From Alphaproteobacteria bacterium (lineage in GTDB: Bacteria; Pseudomonadota; Alphaproteobacteria; Micavibrionales; CSBR16-224), in contig SKHU01000084.1 in NCBI GenBank assembly GCA_007116755.1, positions 1-7,276 of the forward strand: a stretch of DNA of 7,276 nucleotides, given 5' to 3'. A model generated the notes under the pieces. The model was not told where the DNA came from and searched no databases. It saw nothing but the letters and a program-made list of their open reading frames with translations. This document shows positions 1 to 6,095 of this stretch, one piece after another (positions within the stretch are counted from its first letter, which is position 1; every line of letters begins with the position of its first letter). Both the position numbers and the translations under genes were made by a program.

Positions 1-702
1 CCATGTGCCCGTACGGAAGGCGCGGTCAAGCCGGTAATCCCGCCCTTCCTCCAGATGCACGATCTCCAGCCTGTTATTCAGCGCTGCGATAAAGGGCAGG
101 AACAATTCACGCTGCAGCCCGTTTTTATACAAATCCTCCGGCGCAAAATTCGAGGTAAACACGACCGCAACGCCGCGGTCAAACAACGCTGTGAACAGCC
201 GCCCCAAAATCATCGCATCGGCAATATCGCGCACAAACAGCTCGTCAAAACACAAAAGCCTGTATTCCGCCGCCAGCTCCGCCGCGTAATCGGCGAGAAT
301 ATCTTCCTTCACATGCCGCATTTTGACCGTGCCGCGCCGCCGCCCGTGCAGCGCCTCATGGGTTTTCAGCATAAAATCGTGGAAATGCAGGCGGGTTTTC
401 TCTTTCAGCGGCACGGTTTCAAAAAACAGATCCATCAAAAAGCTTTTGCCGCGCCCGACACCGCCGTAAAGATAAATCCCCTGCCGTGCTGCTGTTTTCG
501 ATTTTTTTTGTTTCTGAAAACGGGAGAGCATTTTTTTTAAAGAAAAACCGCCGCCGTCTGCCGCCCTCATCTGTTCTTGCAGTGCCGCGAATTTTTCCGC
601 CACCCTCCGCTGCTGCGGGTCGGCTGTGATACCGCCGCGCCGCAGCAGATCGTCATAAGCCTCCAGAATATTGTCGAAAGGTTTTTCCGGCAATTTGCTC
701 AT
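1..702 (-). CDS. zapE: Cell division protein ZapE (AFG1-like AAA+ ATPase), 3' end cut off by the window
   Basis: This is the N-terminal 234 residues of an AFG1-like P-loop ATPase; the reading frame runs open off the left edge. ZapE proteins bind the Z-ring late in division and affect FtsZ bundling in an ATP-dependent way, on the cytoplasmic face of the membrane. Visible in the translation are Walker A (GGVGRGKS, residues 80-87), the conserved RLHFHDFM block (104-111), Walker B (LLCFDE, 149-154) followed by the family-typical FVRDIADAM stretch, a sensor-like TSN (183-185), the NGLQRELFLPFI block (194-205) and DYRL (222-225). Family members are usually about 350-390 residues, so roughly the last third is missing. 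The start at 702 lies 6 bases after the stop of the acyl-CoA dehydrogenase gene and lacks a clear ribosome binding site, which suggests translational coupling. Two runs of eight A lie in the linker before Walker A. Family identity is secure; the exact start is a little less so. Confidence 0.93.
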   Translation of the reverse strand, partial: MSKLPEKPFDNILEAYDDLLRRGGITADPQQRRVAEKFAALQEQMRAADGGGFSLKKMLSRFQKQKKSKTAARQGIYLYGGVGRGKSFLMDLFFETVPLKEKTRLHFHDFMLKTHEALHGRRRGTVKMRHVKEDILADYAAELAAEYRLLCFDELFVRDIADAMILGRLFTALFDRGVAVVFTSNFAPEDLYKNGLQRELFLPFIAALNNRLEIVHLEEGRDYRLDRAFRTGTW

Positions 703-708
703 CACATT

Positions 709-2502
709 TCAGAGCTGTTCATCGGCCATTTTCAAAATGCCCGTATGGCCGCTTGTCATGACCTCCGTCAGGCCGGACAGCTGCGGCAGCAGAGATTCCG
801 CATAAAAACGCGCCTTTAAAAGCTTGGCCTGCAAAAATTCCGCATTTCCGCCTTCTGCGCCGTTTTGCAGCAGATGATGCGCCGTACCGGCCATTTTTGC
901 CGTCATATAACCCGAAGCCACGCCTGCGCATTGTTTCAGATACGGCACGGCCGCCGCTGCGACCGCATCGGTATTGGCCGCCGCGTTTTTCAAAATCCAC
1001 TGCGTGCTTTCCGATAATTTGGCCAGCGCTGCCGTCATATTGCGTGCGACAAGCGACAGCGTTTCATCGTTGCGTGCGGAGATTTCTTCGGCAAATGCGC
1101 CGATCTCTGCCGCAAAACGGCCGATCTCCGCACCGCCGTCGCGCAGCACTTTGCGAAAAACAAGATCATTGGCCTGAATGCCGTTCGTGCCTTCATAAAT
1201 CGGCAGAATACGCGCATCGCGGTAAAATTGCGCCGCGCCGGTTTCCTCGATATATCCCATACCGCCGTGAATTTGTATGCCAAGCGAGGAGACCTCCACC
1301 GCCGCATCTGTGCACCACGCCTTCACCAACGGTGTCAAAAGGTCAAGACGCGCCTGCGCCGCTTTCTTTTCCTCCCCGTCCGGCAGCCGTGCCGCGCGGT
1401 CGATCATACCGCCTGCGTAAAGCGACAGCGCCCGTCCCGCCTCCGTCAAGATGCGCATCGTCGCCAGCATACGGCGGACATCCATATGTTTGATGATCGG
1501 TACATTTTCACCGGAGCTATCGCCGATTTTCTGCCCCTGCACACGGTCACGCGCGTAAATCCGCGCATGCTGCCATGCGCGTTCGCACAGCGCCACGCCC
1601 TGCTGGCCGACACCGATGCGGGCATTGTTCATCATCGTGAACATATTGCGCAGCCCTTCGCCCTCTTTGCCGACAAGATAGGCCACCGCACCGTCTTTTT
1701 CGCCATAAGACATCACACAGGTCGGCGAGCCGTGCAGCCCCATCTTGTGTTCCAGCGAGACCGCCTCGACATCATTGCGCGCGCCGATGCTGCCATCCTC
1801 ATTAACAAGGAATTTCGGCACGATAAAAAGCCCCAGCCCCGCATTGCCTTCCGGCAGCCCGTCAATTCGTGCCAGCACCAGATGAATGATGTTTTCGGTA
1901 AAATCGTGATCGCCGAAAGTGATAAAAATCTTCTGCCCGTACATGCGGTAGTGTTCACCGTCTTTTTTCGCTATTGTGCGAATGGCTGCAAGATCGGTTC
2001 CCGCCTGCGGTTCGGTCAGATTCATCGTGCCCGCCCATTCGCCGGAAACCAGCCGCGGCAGATAAGTGTCTTTCTGCGCCCCGGTGCCGTGTTTGTGGAT
2101 CGCCTCGATCGCCGCCTGCGACAAAAGCGGGCACAGGCTTAATGACAGGTTGGATCCCTGCCACATTTCAGCCGCCGCCATCGACAGCACCCAGGGCATA
2201 CCCTGCCCGCCGTAATTCTCGTCAAAAGATACGGAATTCCAGCCGCCTTCGGCAAATTTGCGATAAGCCTCGTCAAATCCGGGCGGTGTTTTTACCCCGC
2301 CGTTTTCAATGACGGCAGGTGTTTTGTCGCCGACCGGATTCAAAGGCGCCCAGACATCTGACGCCAACCGCCCTGCCTCTTCCAGCACCGCTTGCGCCAG
2401 TTCGATATTGACATCCTCCCCCGTGCCGGGCAGATCGTTGAAACCCGCAATATGTTCCAGCGCGAAAACCAAGTCTTCGACAGGCGCCTTGTATTCCGTC
2501 AT
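709..2502 (-). CDS. Acyl-CoA dehydrogenase, DmdC-like family with extra C-terminal domain
   Basis: The 597-residue protein is a flavin-dependent acyl-CoA dehydrogenase, expected to introduce a trans-2,3 double bond into an acyl-CoA in the cytoplasm and pass electrons to electron transfer flavoprotein. An N-terminal helical part comes first, then the flavin-contacting segment WAGTMNLTEPQAGTD (156-170), the NNARIGVGQQG block (292-302), QIHGGMGY (410-417) and IYEGTNGIQ (435-443), in which Glu437 is the likely catalytic base. Residues from about 465 to 590 form the extra helical C-terminal domain that makes this family about 600 residues long rather than 380. The best-known member is DmdC, which acts on 3-methylmercaptopropionyl-CoA, but many relatives have other or unknown substrates, so I give no symbol and no substrate. 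AAAGGA at 2511-2516 is well placed for the start at 2502. It lies 38 bases after the small membrane protein gene and 6 before zapE. I see no other fatty-acid oxidation gene in the window. Confidence 0.93.
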   Translation of the reverse strand: MTEYKAPVEDLVFALEHIAGFNDLPGTGEDVNIELAQAVLEEAGRLASDVWAPLNPVGDKTPAVIENGGVKTPPGFDEAYRKFAEGGWNSVSFDENYGGQGMPWVLSMAAAEMWQGSNLSLSLCPLLSQAAIEAIHKHGTGAQKDTYLPRLVSGEWAGTMNLTEPQAGTDLAAIRTIAKKDGEHYRMYGQKIFITFGDHDFTENIIHLVLARIDGLPEGNAGLGLFIVPKFLVNEDGSIGARNDVEAVSLEHKMGLHGSPTCVMSYGEKDGAVAYLVGKEGEGLRNMFTMMNNARIGVGQQGVALCERAWQHARIYARDRVQGQKIGDSSGENVPIIKHMDVRRMLATMRILTEAGRALSLYAGGMIDRAARLPDGEEKKAAQARLDLLTPLVKAWCTDAAVEVSSLGIQIHGGMGYIEETGAAQFYRDARILPIYEGTNGIQANDLVFRKVLRDGGAEIGRFAAEIGAFAEEISARNDETLSLVARNMTAALAKLSESTQWILKNAAANTDAVAAAAVPYLKQCAGVASGYMTAKMAGTAHHLLQNGAEGGNAEFLQAKLLKARFYAESLLPQLSGLTEVMTSGHTGILKMADEQL

Positions 2503-2510
2503 TTTTTCCG

Positions 2511-2516
2511 TCCTTT
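2511..2516 (-). promoter_or_regulatory. Ribosome binding site of the acyl-CoA dehydrogenase gene
   Basis: On the minus strand AAAGGA stands 8 bases before the ATG at 2502. It is the clearest ribosome binding site in the left-hand gene group and fixes the dehydrogenase start. No alternative in-frame ATG lies close by. Confidence 0.7.
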
Positions 2517-2540
2517 GAATTTATCCTCAATAATCAATCG

Positions 2541-3056
2541 TCAATAAAAGAAAATATCATAAATCTCTTTCAACAGCGGGAAAATGAAGCCGAGCAGCAC
2601 ATAAAGCGTAAAAGGCAGGGAAATGATACAACCCCAATGCATCACATAAAGATTGCCCTGCATCCTGTCGGTCATTTTTGCCCAGAGATAGACCAGATAA
2701 GGGACGACCCCTGCCAGCAGAAAAAGAAACAACCCGCGCGTGATGGAGACCAGAAACATATCCGCCATTACTGTTCCCGTGATATGCGGCACACCGGGAC
2801 CGGTGATAAACTGGTCGATCATCGGCTGTTTTGTAATCCGGAACATATGCGCGTAACGGTCGTAAACGCCCTGCTCGGTCATCAGAAACGCCATACCGAC
2901 ACTGAGTAGAAAAATCAGTGTCACAGGACCGGAAACACTTTGCTTGCCCGCATGCCCCTTGACGTCTTCACCGCGACGTTTGCGGGAAATCATTTCCGCC
3001 TGCATACGTTTGGCGGTCGCGCCGATGCGCGGTTTCTCCTTCGGTTTTCCAAACAT
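2541..3056 (-). CDS. Small integral membrane protein of unknown function
   Basis: I do not recognise this 171-residue protein. The first 40 residues are strongly basic (MFGKPKEKPR at the start, later SRKRRGE) and should be cytoplasmic by the positive-inside rule. Three hydrophobic segments follow, at about 43-60, 104-125 and 141-162. Between the first two is a roughly 40-residue loop with GPGVPHITG (86-94), predicted periplasmic; the C-terminus ends in an aromatic IYDIFFY. I see no catalytic motif, metal-binding cluster or signal-peptidase site. It is the first gene of an apparent transcript with the acyl-CoA dehydrogenase (38-base gap) and zapE. The start at 3056 has AAGG 4 bases upstream and a G-rich run further up, both imperfect; Met18 or Met22 are alternative starts that would keep all membrane segments. 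Codon use and hydrophobic pattern support a real gene, but the function is open. Confidence 0.8.
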   Translation of the reverse strand: MFGKPKEKPRIGATAKRMQAEMISRKRRGEDVKGHAGKQSVSGPVTLIFLLSVGMAFLMTEQGVYDRYAHMFRITKQPMIDQFITGPGVPHITGTVMADMFLVSITRGLFLFLLAGVVPYLVYLWAKMTDRMQGNLYVMHWGCIISLPFTLYVLLGFIFPLLKEIYDIFFY

Positions 3057-3106
3057 TCTGCCTTAACCCCCCTCTCCCGTTTTGTGAATTTCGGCAAAAC
3101 AACCGC

Positions 3107-3128
3107 TGCGCCATATGCTATATGCGCA
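3107..3128. repeat. Imperfect inverted repeat in the divergent intergenic region (possible operator)
   Basis: The sequence reads TGCG-c-CATAT-gct-ATATG-CGCA: 9-base arms around a 3-base centre, with one unpaired C in the left arm. It lies 51 bases upstream of the membrane protein start (minus strand) and about 150 bases upstream of sppA. The position and AT-rich core would suit a repressor or activator site, or a hairpin near the start of the minus-strand transcript. I find no convincing -35/-10 pair next to it in either direction, so the regulatory role is inferred from symmetry and location only. Confidence 0.35.
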
Positions 3129-3170
3129 ACTCTGGTAAGGATAGCACAAGGATTTTGTATCGGTCGCCTG

Positions 3171-3185
3171 TTTTTTTCTTTTTTT
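3171..3185. other. T-rich tract in the intergenic region
   Basis: Fourteen of fifteen bases are T on the plus strand, broken by one C at 3178. It lies about 95 bases before sppA and may act as a bent or easily melted element near a promoter. No stable GC-rich stem precedes it, so it does not look like a classical terminator. The rest of 3057-3277 shows no RNA gene and no convincing small coding frame. Confidence 0.3.
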
Positions 3186-3198
3186 AACTCTCTTTTAC

Positions 3199-3212
3199 AC
3201 TCTGTTTAGAGT
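3199..3212. repeat. Short inverted repeat upstream of sppA
   Basis: ACTCT-GTTT-AGAGT forms 5-base perfect arms around a 4-base loop and is followed by further T residues. A second AACTCT at 3186-3191 can pair with AGAGTT at 3208-3213 as an alternative fold. It lies 65 bases before the sppA start and could be part of the leader or a protein site. The arms are short and AT-rich, so chance is a real possibility. Confidence 0.25.
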
Positions 3213-3277
3213 TTTCAGTCACAATGGAAAATGCTACAGATAGCTTTCCGTCAACAAAAAAGAAACTCGAATAGCCG

Positions 3278-5200
3278 ATGAGATTTAATCCCGCCCGCCG
3301 CAGAGAAGACAAAGGCACCGGACGCGTTCTGGCGTTTTTCGGACGTTTTTTTGCGATTTTCGGGATCGCCGCCTTCATTTCCCTGTTTTTTCTGCTGCTG
3401 ACGCTGCACCGCGCCATCAATTTTGAGCCGCCGCCGCTGCCGCAGAATATCCTGCTGACTTACAAACTGCCTCCGGATCTTTACGAAACCAATCAGAAGC
3501 CTTCGCTGCGCGGCCCGCTTTTGCGTCCGCCGACGACGTTGCAGGAAATCGTCGAGGCGATTGATCTCGCCGCCTATGATAACCGCATCTCCGGCCTTGT
3601 CATCCACACCGGCAGCAGCAGTTACAATCTGGCGCAGATACAGGAGTTGCGCGATTCCGTCCGCCGTTTCCGCGCACAGGGCAAACCCGCAACATTGTAT
3701 GCCGAAGGTTTCGGCGGCATGTCTGCCGGTATGGGCAGCTATTATCTGGCCTCCGTCTTTGATGAAATCTGGGTTCAGCCGATGGGATTCGTCTCCATTA
3801 CCGGATTGCGCAGCGAAATTCCTTTTTTAAAAGGCACGCTGGAAAAATTCGGTATCGCGCCTGATTTTGATGTCCGCGGCAAATATAAAAGTGCTGCGGA
3901 AACACTGACACATACCTCCATGAGCGCCCCGCATCGTGAAATGATGGAATCCCTGCTGGCGGATCTTTCCGGCCAGATCCGCGACGGCATTGCCGAAAAC
4001 AGGGGCATGACGGAAGACAATGTACGCAAACTGATCGACAACGCGCCCTATAGCGGCAGTGAAGCCGCCGCAAGCGGCCTGATCGACCGCGAGGAGCATT
4101 ATGATCTTTTGATTGAAGCCGCCAAACAGGCCGCCGGCGACGATGTACGCATTATCGATCTGCTCGGCTATGGTTTCAGCGCCAGAGTCGCGCGCGAGGA
4201 AAAAGGCATGTCCGGCTTTCTCTCGCAACTTCTGCGCGACAAGTCTCCGAAATCCGCCTATCGCAACAAAACAAAAATCGCACTGGTTTACGCCTCCGGC
4301 ACGATCGTTTCCAGCCGCGATGCCACAAGTTTTGCCCCGTTTGCGCCGATGGGTGCTGGCAACGAGCCGATGTTTGCCGACCGTATCGCCTCCGCCATCC
4401 GCAGTGCCGCCAATGACGATGAAATCGCCGCCATCGTCCTGAGAATAGACAGCCCCGGCGGCGCACCCGGTGCGGCCGAAGCCATCCGCCGTGCCGTAGA
4501 ATTCGCGCGTAACAAAGAAAAAATTGTCGTCGCCTCGATGGGCAATGTCGCCGCTTCCGGCGGTTACTGGGCTGTGGTGAATGCCGACCATATCATTGCC
4601 GCCCCTGCAACACTGACCGGATCGATCGGCGTATTTGCCGGAAAAATCGTTCTGGACGAGCTTTGGAAAAAGCTGGATATGCGGTGGGACAGCATCAGCG
4701 AGGGTCGCCATGCGGATATGTGGTCAACGCAATCGCATTTTTCCGGCACGGCAACAGAACGGTTTTCCGCCATGCTCGACCATATCTATGACAGTTTTGT
4801 CACGCTGGTTGCCGAAGGGCGCGGCATGGACAAGGACGAGGTAGAAAAAATCGCACAGGGCCGTGTCTGGACGGGACGGCAGGCACTTGATGCCGGTCTG
4901 ATCGACAGCCTCGGCGGTCTGGATGCCGCGCTGCAGAAAGCGCTGGAATTGGCGGGTTTCGCACCGGATGAGGATGTGCCGGTGGTTCACTATCCGCCGC
5001 GCCGCTCGACACTGGAATTGATCTTCAAGGCGCTGACCGAGGGCGTATCCCACGCGCCGCAGATCATTTCGGGGACAAACACGGCCATGCCGTTTATCCC
5101 TCCCGAAGCCGCGCAGATTTATCACATGTGGCAATTGACGCAAACCGCGTCACAACCGCTGCTGATTGCGCCCGCACTACTGTTTCTGAAAGATTTTTAA
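3278..5200 (+). CDS. sppA: Signal peptide peptidase SppA, long two-domain (67K) type
   Basis: The 640-residue protein is a membrane-anchored serine protease of the S49 family that degrades signal peptides left in the inner membrane after secretion. Arg/Lys-rich residues 1-16 precede one hydrophobic anchor at about 17-42, leaving the catalytic domains in the periplasm. Two tandem S49-type halves follow (about 85-290 and 330-560). The dyad is split between them as in the E. coli enzyme: Lys204 in GKYKSA of the first half is the general base, and Ser427 in NVAASGGYW of the second is the nucleophile. RIDSPGG (389-395) and TGSIGV (447-452) are further family blocks. The length is that of the two-domain form, not the roughly 300-residue single-domain one. 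A stop codon lies directly upstream in frame, so ATG 3278 is the first possible start, although its ribosome binding site is poor. The gene appears monocistronic and ends 21 bases from the stop of a convergent gene. Confidence 0.95.
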   Translation: MRFNPARRREDKGTGRVLAFFGRFFAIFGIAAFISLFFLLLTLHRAINFEPPPLPQNILLTYKLPPDLYETNQKPSLRGPLLRPPTTLQEIVEAIDLAAYDNRISGLVIHTGSSSYNLAQIQELRDSVRRFRAQGKPATLYAEGFGGMSAGMGSYYLASVFDEIWVQPMGFVSITGLRSEIPFLKGTLEKFGIAPDFDVRGKYKSAAETLTHTSMSAPHREMMESLLADLSGQIRDGIAENRGMTEDNVRKLIDNAPYSGSEAAASGLIDREEHYDLLIEAAKQAAGDDVRIIDLLGYGFSARVAREEKGMSGFLSQLLRDKSPKSAYRNKTKIALVYASGTIVSSRDATSFAPFAPMGAGNEPMFADRIASAIRSAANDDEIAAIVLRIDSPGGAPGAAEAIRRAVEFARNKEKIVVASMGNVAASGGYWAVVNADHIIAAPATLTGSIGVFAGKIVLDELWKKLDMRWDSISEGRHADMWSTQSHFSGTATERFSAMLDHIYDSFVTLVAEGRGMDKDEVEKIAQGRVWTGRQALDAGLIDSLGGLDAALQKALELAGFAPDEDVPVVHYPPRRSTLELIFKALTEGVSHAPQIISGTNTAMPFIPPEAAQIYHMWQLTQTASQPLLIAPALLFLKDF

Positions 5201-5221
5201 ACGCCGCCTTAGCCGGCCGTA
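5201..5221. terminator. Possible hairpin between the convergent stops of sppA and the DotI-like gene
   Basis: The 21 bases between the two stop codons contain GCCG (5203-5206) and CGGC (5214-5217) around a 7-base loop, extendable by two pairs if one C is bulged. On the minus strand the stem leads into GTTTAAAAAT, a weak U-tract; on the plus strand there is no U-run. A shared terminator would be expected in such a tight tail-to-tail gap, but the stem is short. Confidence 0.3.
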
Positions 5222-6004
5222 TTATTCCGGAACGGCAGGAGGACGCAGCGCCCAGCCGGAAATCGCAACGCGCTGGGGATTGACAGCTGGCGGGACGTGG
5301 TCAATCGCAACACGCATCGGCATGCGCCACTGTCTGGATGTTCCATCGGCAAACCGGACATTCAGCGTAAAATCCGTTTCCACGATCCAGCGGAAATTGT
5401 CGCGGAACACGCCTTTGCTGATAATGCGCGGCCTGCCGTGCGGCAGGATGCTTGATATGCCCTCTCCCGTCTTGAGATGATGGATCAGGTTGGAGCTGTG
5501 CAGGAATTCAAGGAAATCCTCCCACCCGTCACGGGTAAAGTACTGCATCGCATTTTCCAGCACTTCGGCGTAGTTGCCGTGATTCATTCCCAGAGAAGCC
5601 GCCACCGTATAAGAAAGCCAGCGTCCCAGACGAAGCTCGTCCATAATTTCATCCTGCAACGACGGATCGGGTTGCGTGCGCGAAGTCGCAGCCCTTTCCG
5701 GCACAGATCTTTGGGCGGGCTGCGTCCTTTGCTCCATCTGCGGCACGGCCTGCCTTTCCGGAGGCGTTACCGTTGTCCCGACATCCGGCACATGCGCCGG
5801 TGTTTCCCGGGCCTGCCGTGCAGCCCTCTGCTGCGCAGGTTGCTCTTTTTGCGCTGTATCCCGCGCCATATCCGGAATTTTTTCCGACACGCTGTCAAAC
5901 ACCCGTAACCCGATCCAGACCAGAATGACAGCCAGTACGATCCCGACGGCCGCCACGATTTTTGCCTGACGCATTGTCTGCGCTTTTACATTTTCATCGG
6001 GCAT
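5222..6004 (-). CDS. DotI/IcmL/TraM-like membrane protein with long Pro/Gln-rich linker
   Basis: The 260-residue protein has a short cytoplasmic N-terminus, one membrane segment (about 16-36), an 80-residue linker rich in Pro, Gln, Arg and Ala (about 40-118), and a folded C-terminal domain (about 120-258). The domain matches the DotI/IcmL pattern: an N-terminal helix with WLSYTVAASLGMN, then YFTRDGW (155-161), FLHSSNL (167-173), the small beta-domain segments around ISKGVF (195-200) and FRWIVETDFTLNV (204-216), and NPQRVAISGW (242-251) near the end. In type IVB secretion and related conjugation systems these proteins form an inner-membrane-anchored periplasmic part of the core. No other Dot/Icm gene is visible here, so a role in secretion is unproven. 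AAGGAGG, 6 bases before ATG 6004, fixes the start; a longer open frame reaching 6259 only runs antisense to the aminopeptidase gene. The assignment rests on pattern recognition, not a search. Confidence 0.8.
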   Translation of the reverse strand: MPDENVKAQTMRQAKIVAAVGIVLAVILVWIGLRVFDSVSEKIPDMARDTAQKEQPAQQRAARQARETPAHVPDVGTTVTPPERQAVPQMEQRTQPAQRSVPERAATSRTQPDPSLQDEIMDELRLGRWLSYTVAASLGMNHGNYAEVLENAMQYFTRDGWEDFLEFLHSSNLIHHLKTGEGISSILPHGRPRIISKGVFRDNFRWIVETDFTLNVRFADGTSRQWRMPMRVAIDHVPPAVNPQRVAISGWALRPPAVPE

Positions 6005-6010
6005 GGGTTG

Positions 6011-6017
6011 CCTCCTT
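6011..6017 (-). promoter_or_regulatory. Strong ribosome binding site of the DotI-like gene
   Basis: On the minus strand AAGGAGG lies 6 bases before the ATG at 6004. It is the best Shine-Dalgarno match in the window and decides the start of this gene against the longer frame that opens further upstream. Confidence 0.85.
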
Positions 6018-6025
6018 CTTCCGAA

Positions 6026-6055
6026 TTGACATAGCAAAGGAAATTGTGGTAAAGT
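6026..6055 (+). promoter_or_regulatory. Sigma-70-type promoter of the leucyl aminopeptidase gene
   Basis: A perfect -35 box TTGACA (6026-6031) is followed after 18 bases by TAAAGT (6050-6055), which matches the -10 consensus at four of six positions. Transcription would begin near 6062 and give a leader of about 34 bases with AAAGGA (6083-6088) seven bases before the ATG at 6096. The box overlaps the upstream region of the divergent DotI-like gene, for which I find no equally good promoter. Confidence 0.6.
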
Positions 6056-6095
6056 CTCGCACAATTGATCCGATAACAATAAAAAGGATTGTTCC

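Noticed and set aside
55..540. Plus-strand open frame of 161 codons at the left edge
   Set aside because: It is the complement of zapE, whose Walker motifs and conserved blocks are on the minus strand.
1228..2142. Plus-strand open frame of 304 codons
   Set aside because: It lies wholly antisense to the acyl-CoA dehydrogenase gene, its translation is rich in His/Arg/Gln with no recognisable domain, and long antisense frames are expected in GC-rich coding DNA.
2940..3209. Possible small plus-strand gene reaching into the intergenic region
   Set aside because: Its first half is antisense to the membrane protein gene, it lacks a ribosome binding site, and no domain is visible.
3171..3215. Possible intrinsic terminator or small RNA end around the T-rich tract
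   Set aside because: No GC-rich stem directly precedes the T-run, and the following ACTCT/AGAGT stem is too short to call.
3827..4711. Minus-strand open frame of 294 codons
   Set aside because: It is antisense to the well-supported sppA gene, and its Gly/Ala-rich translation has no family features.
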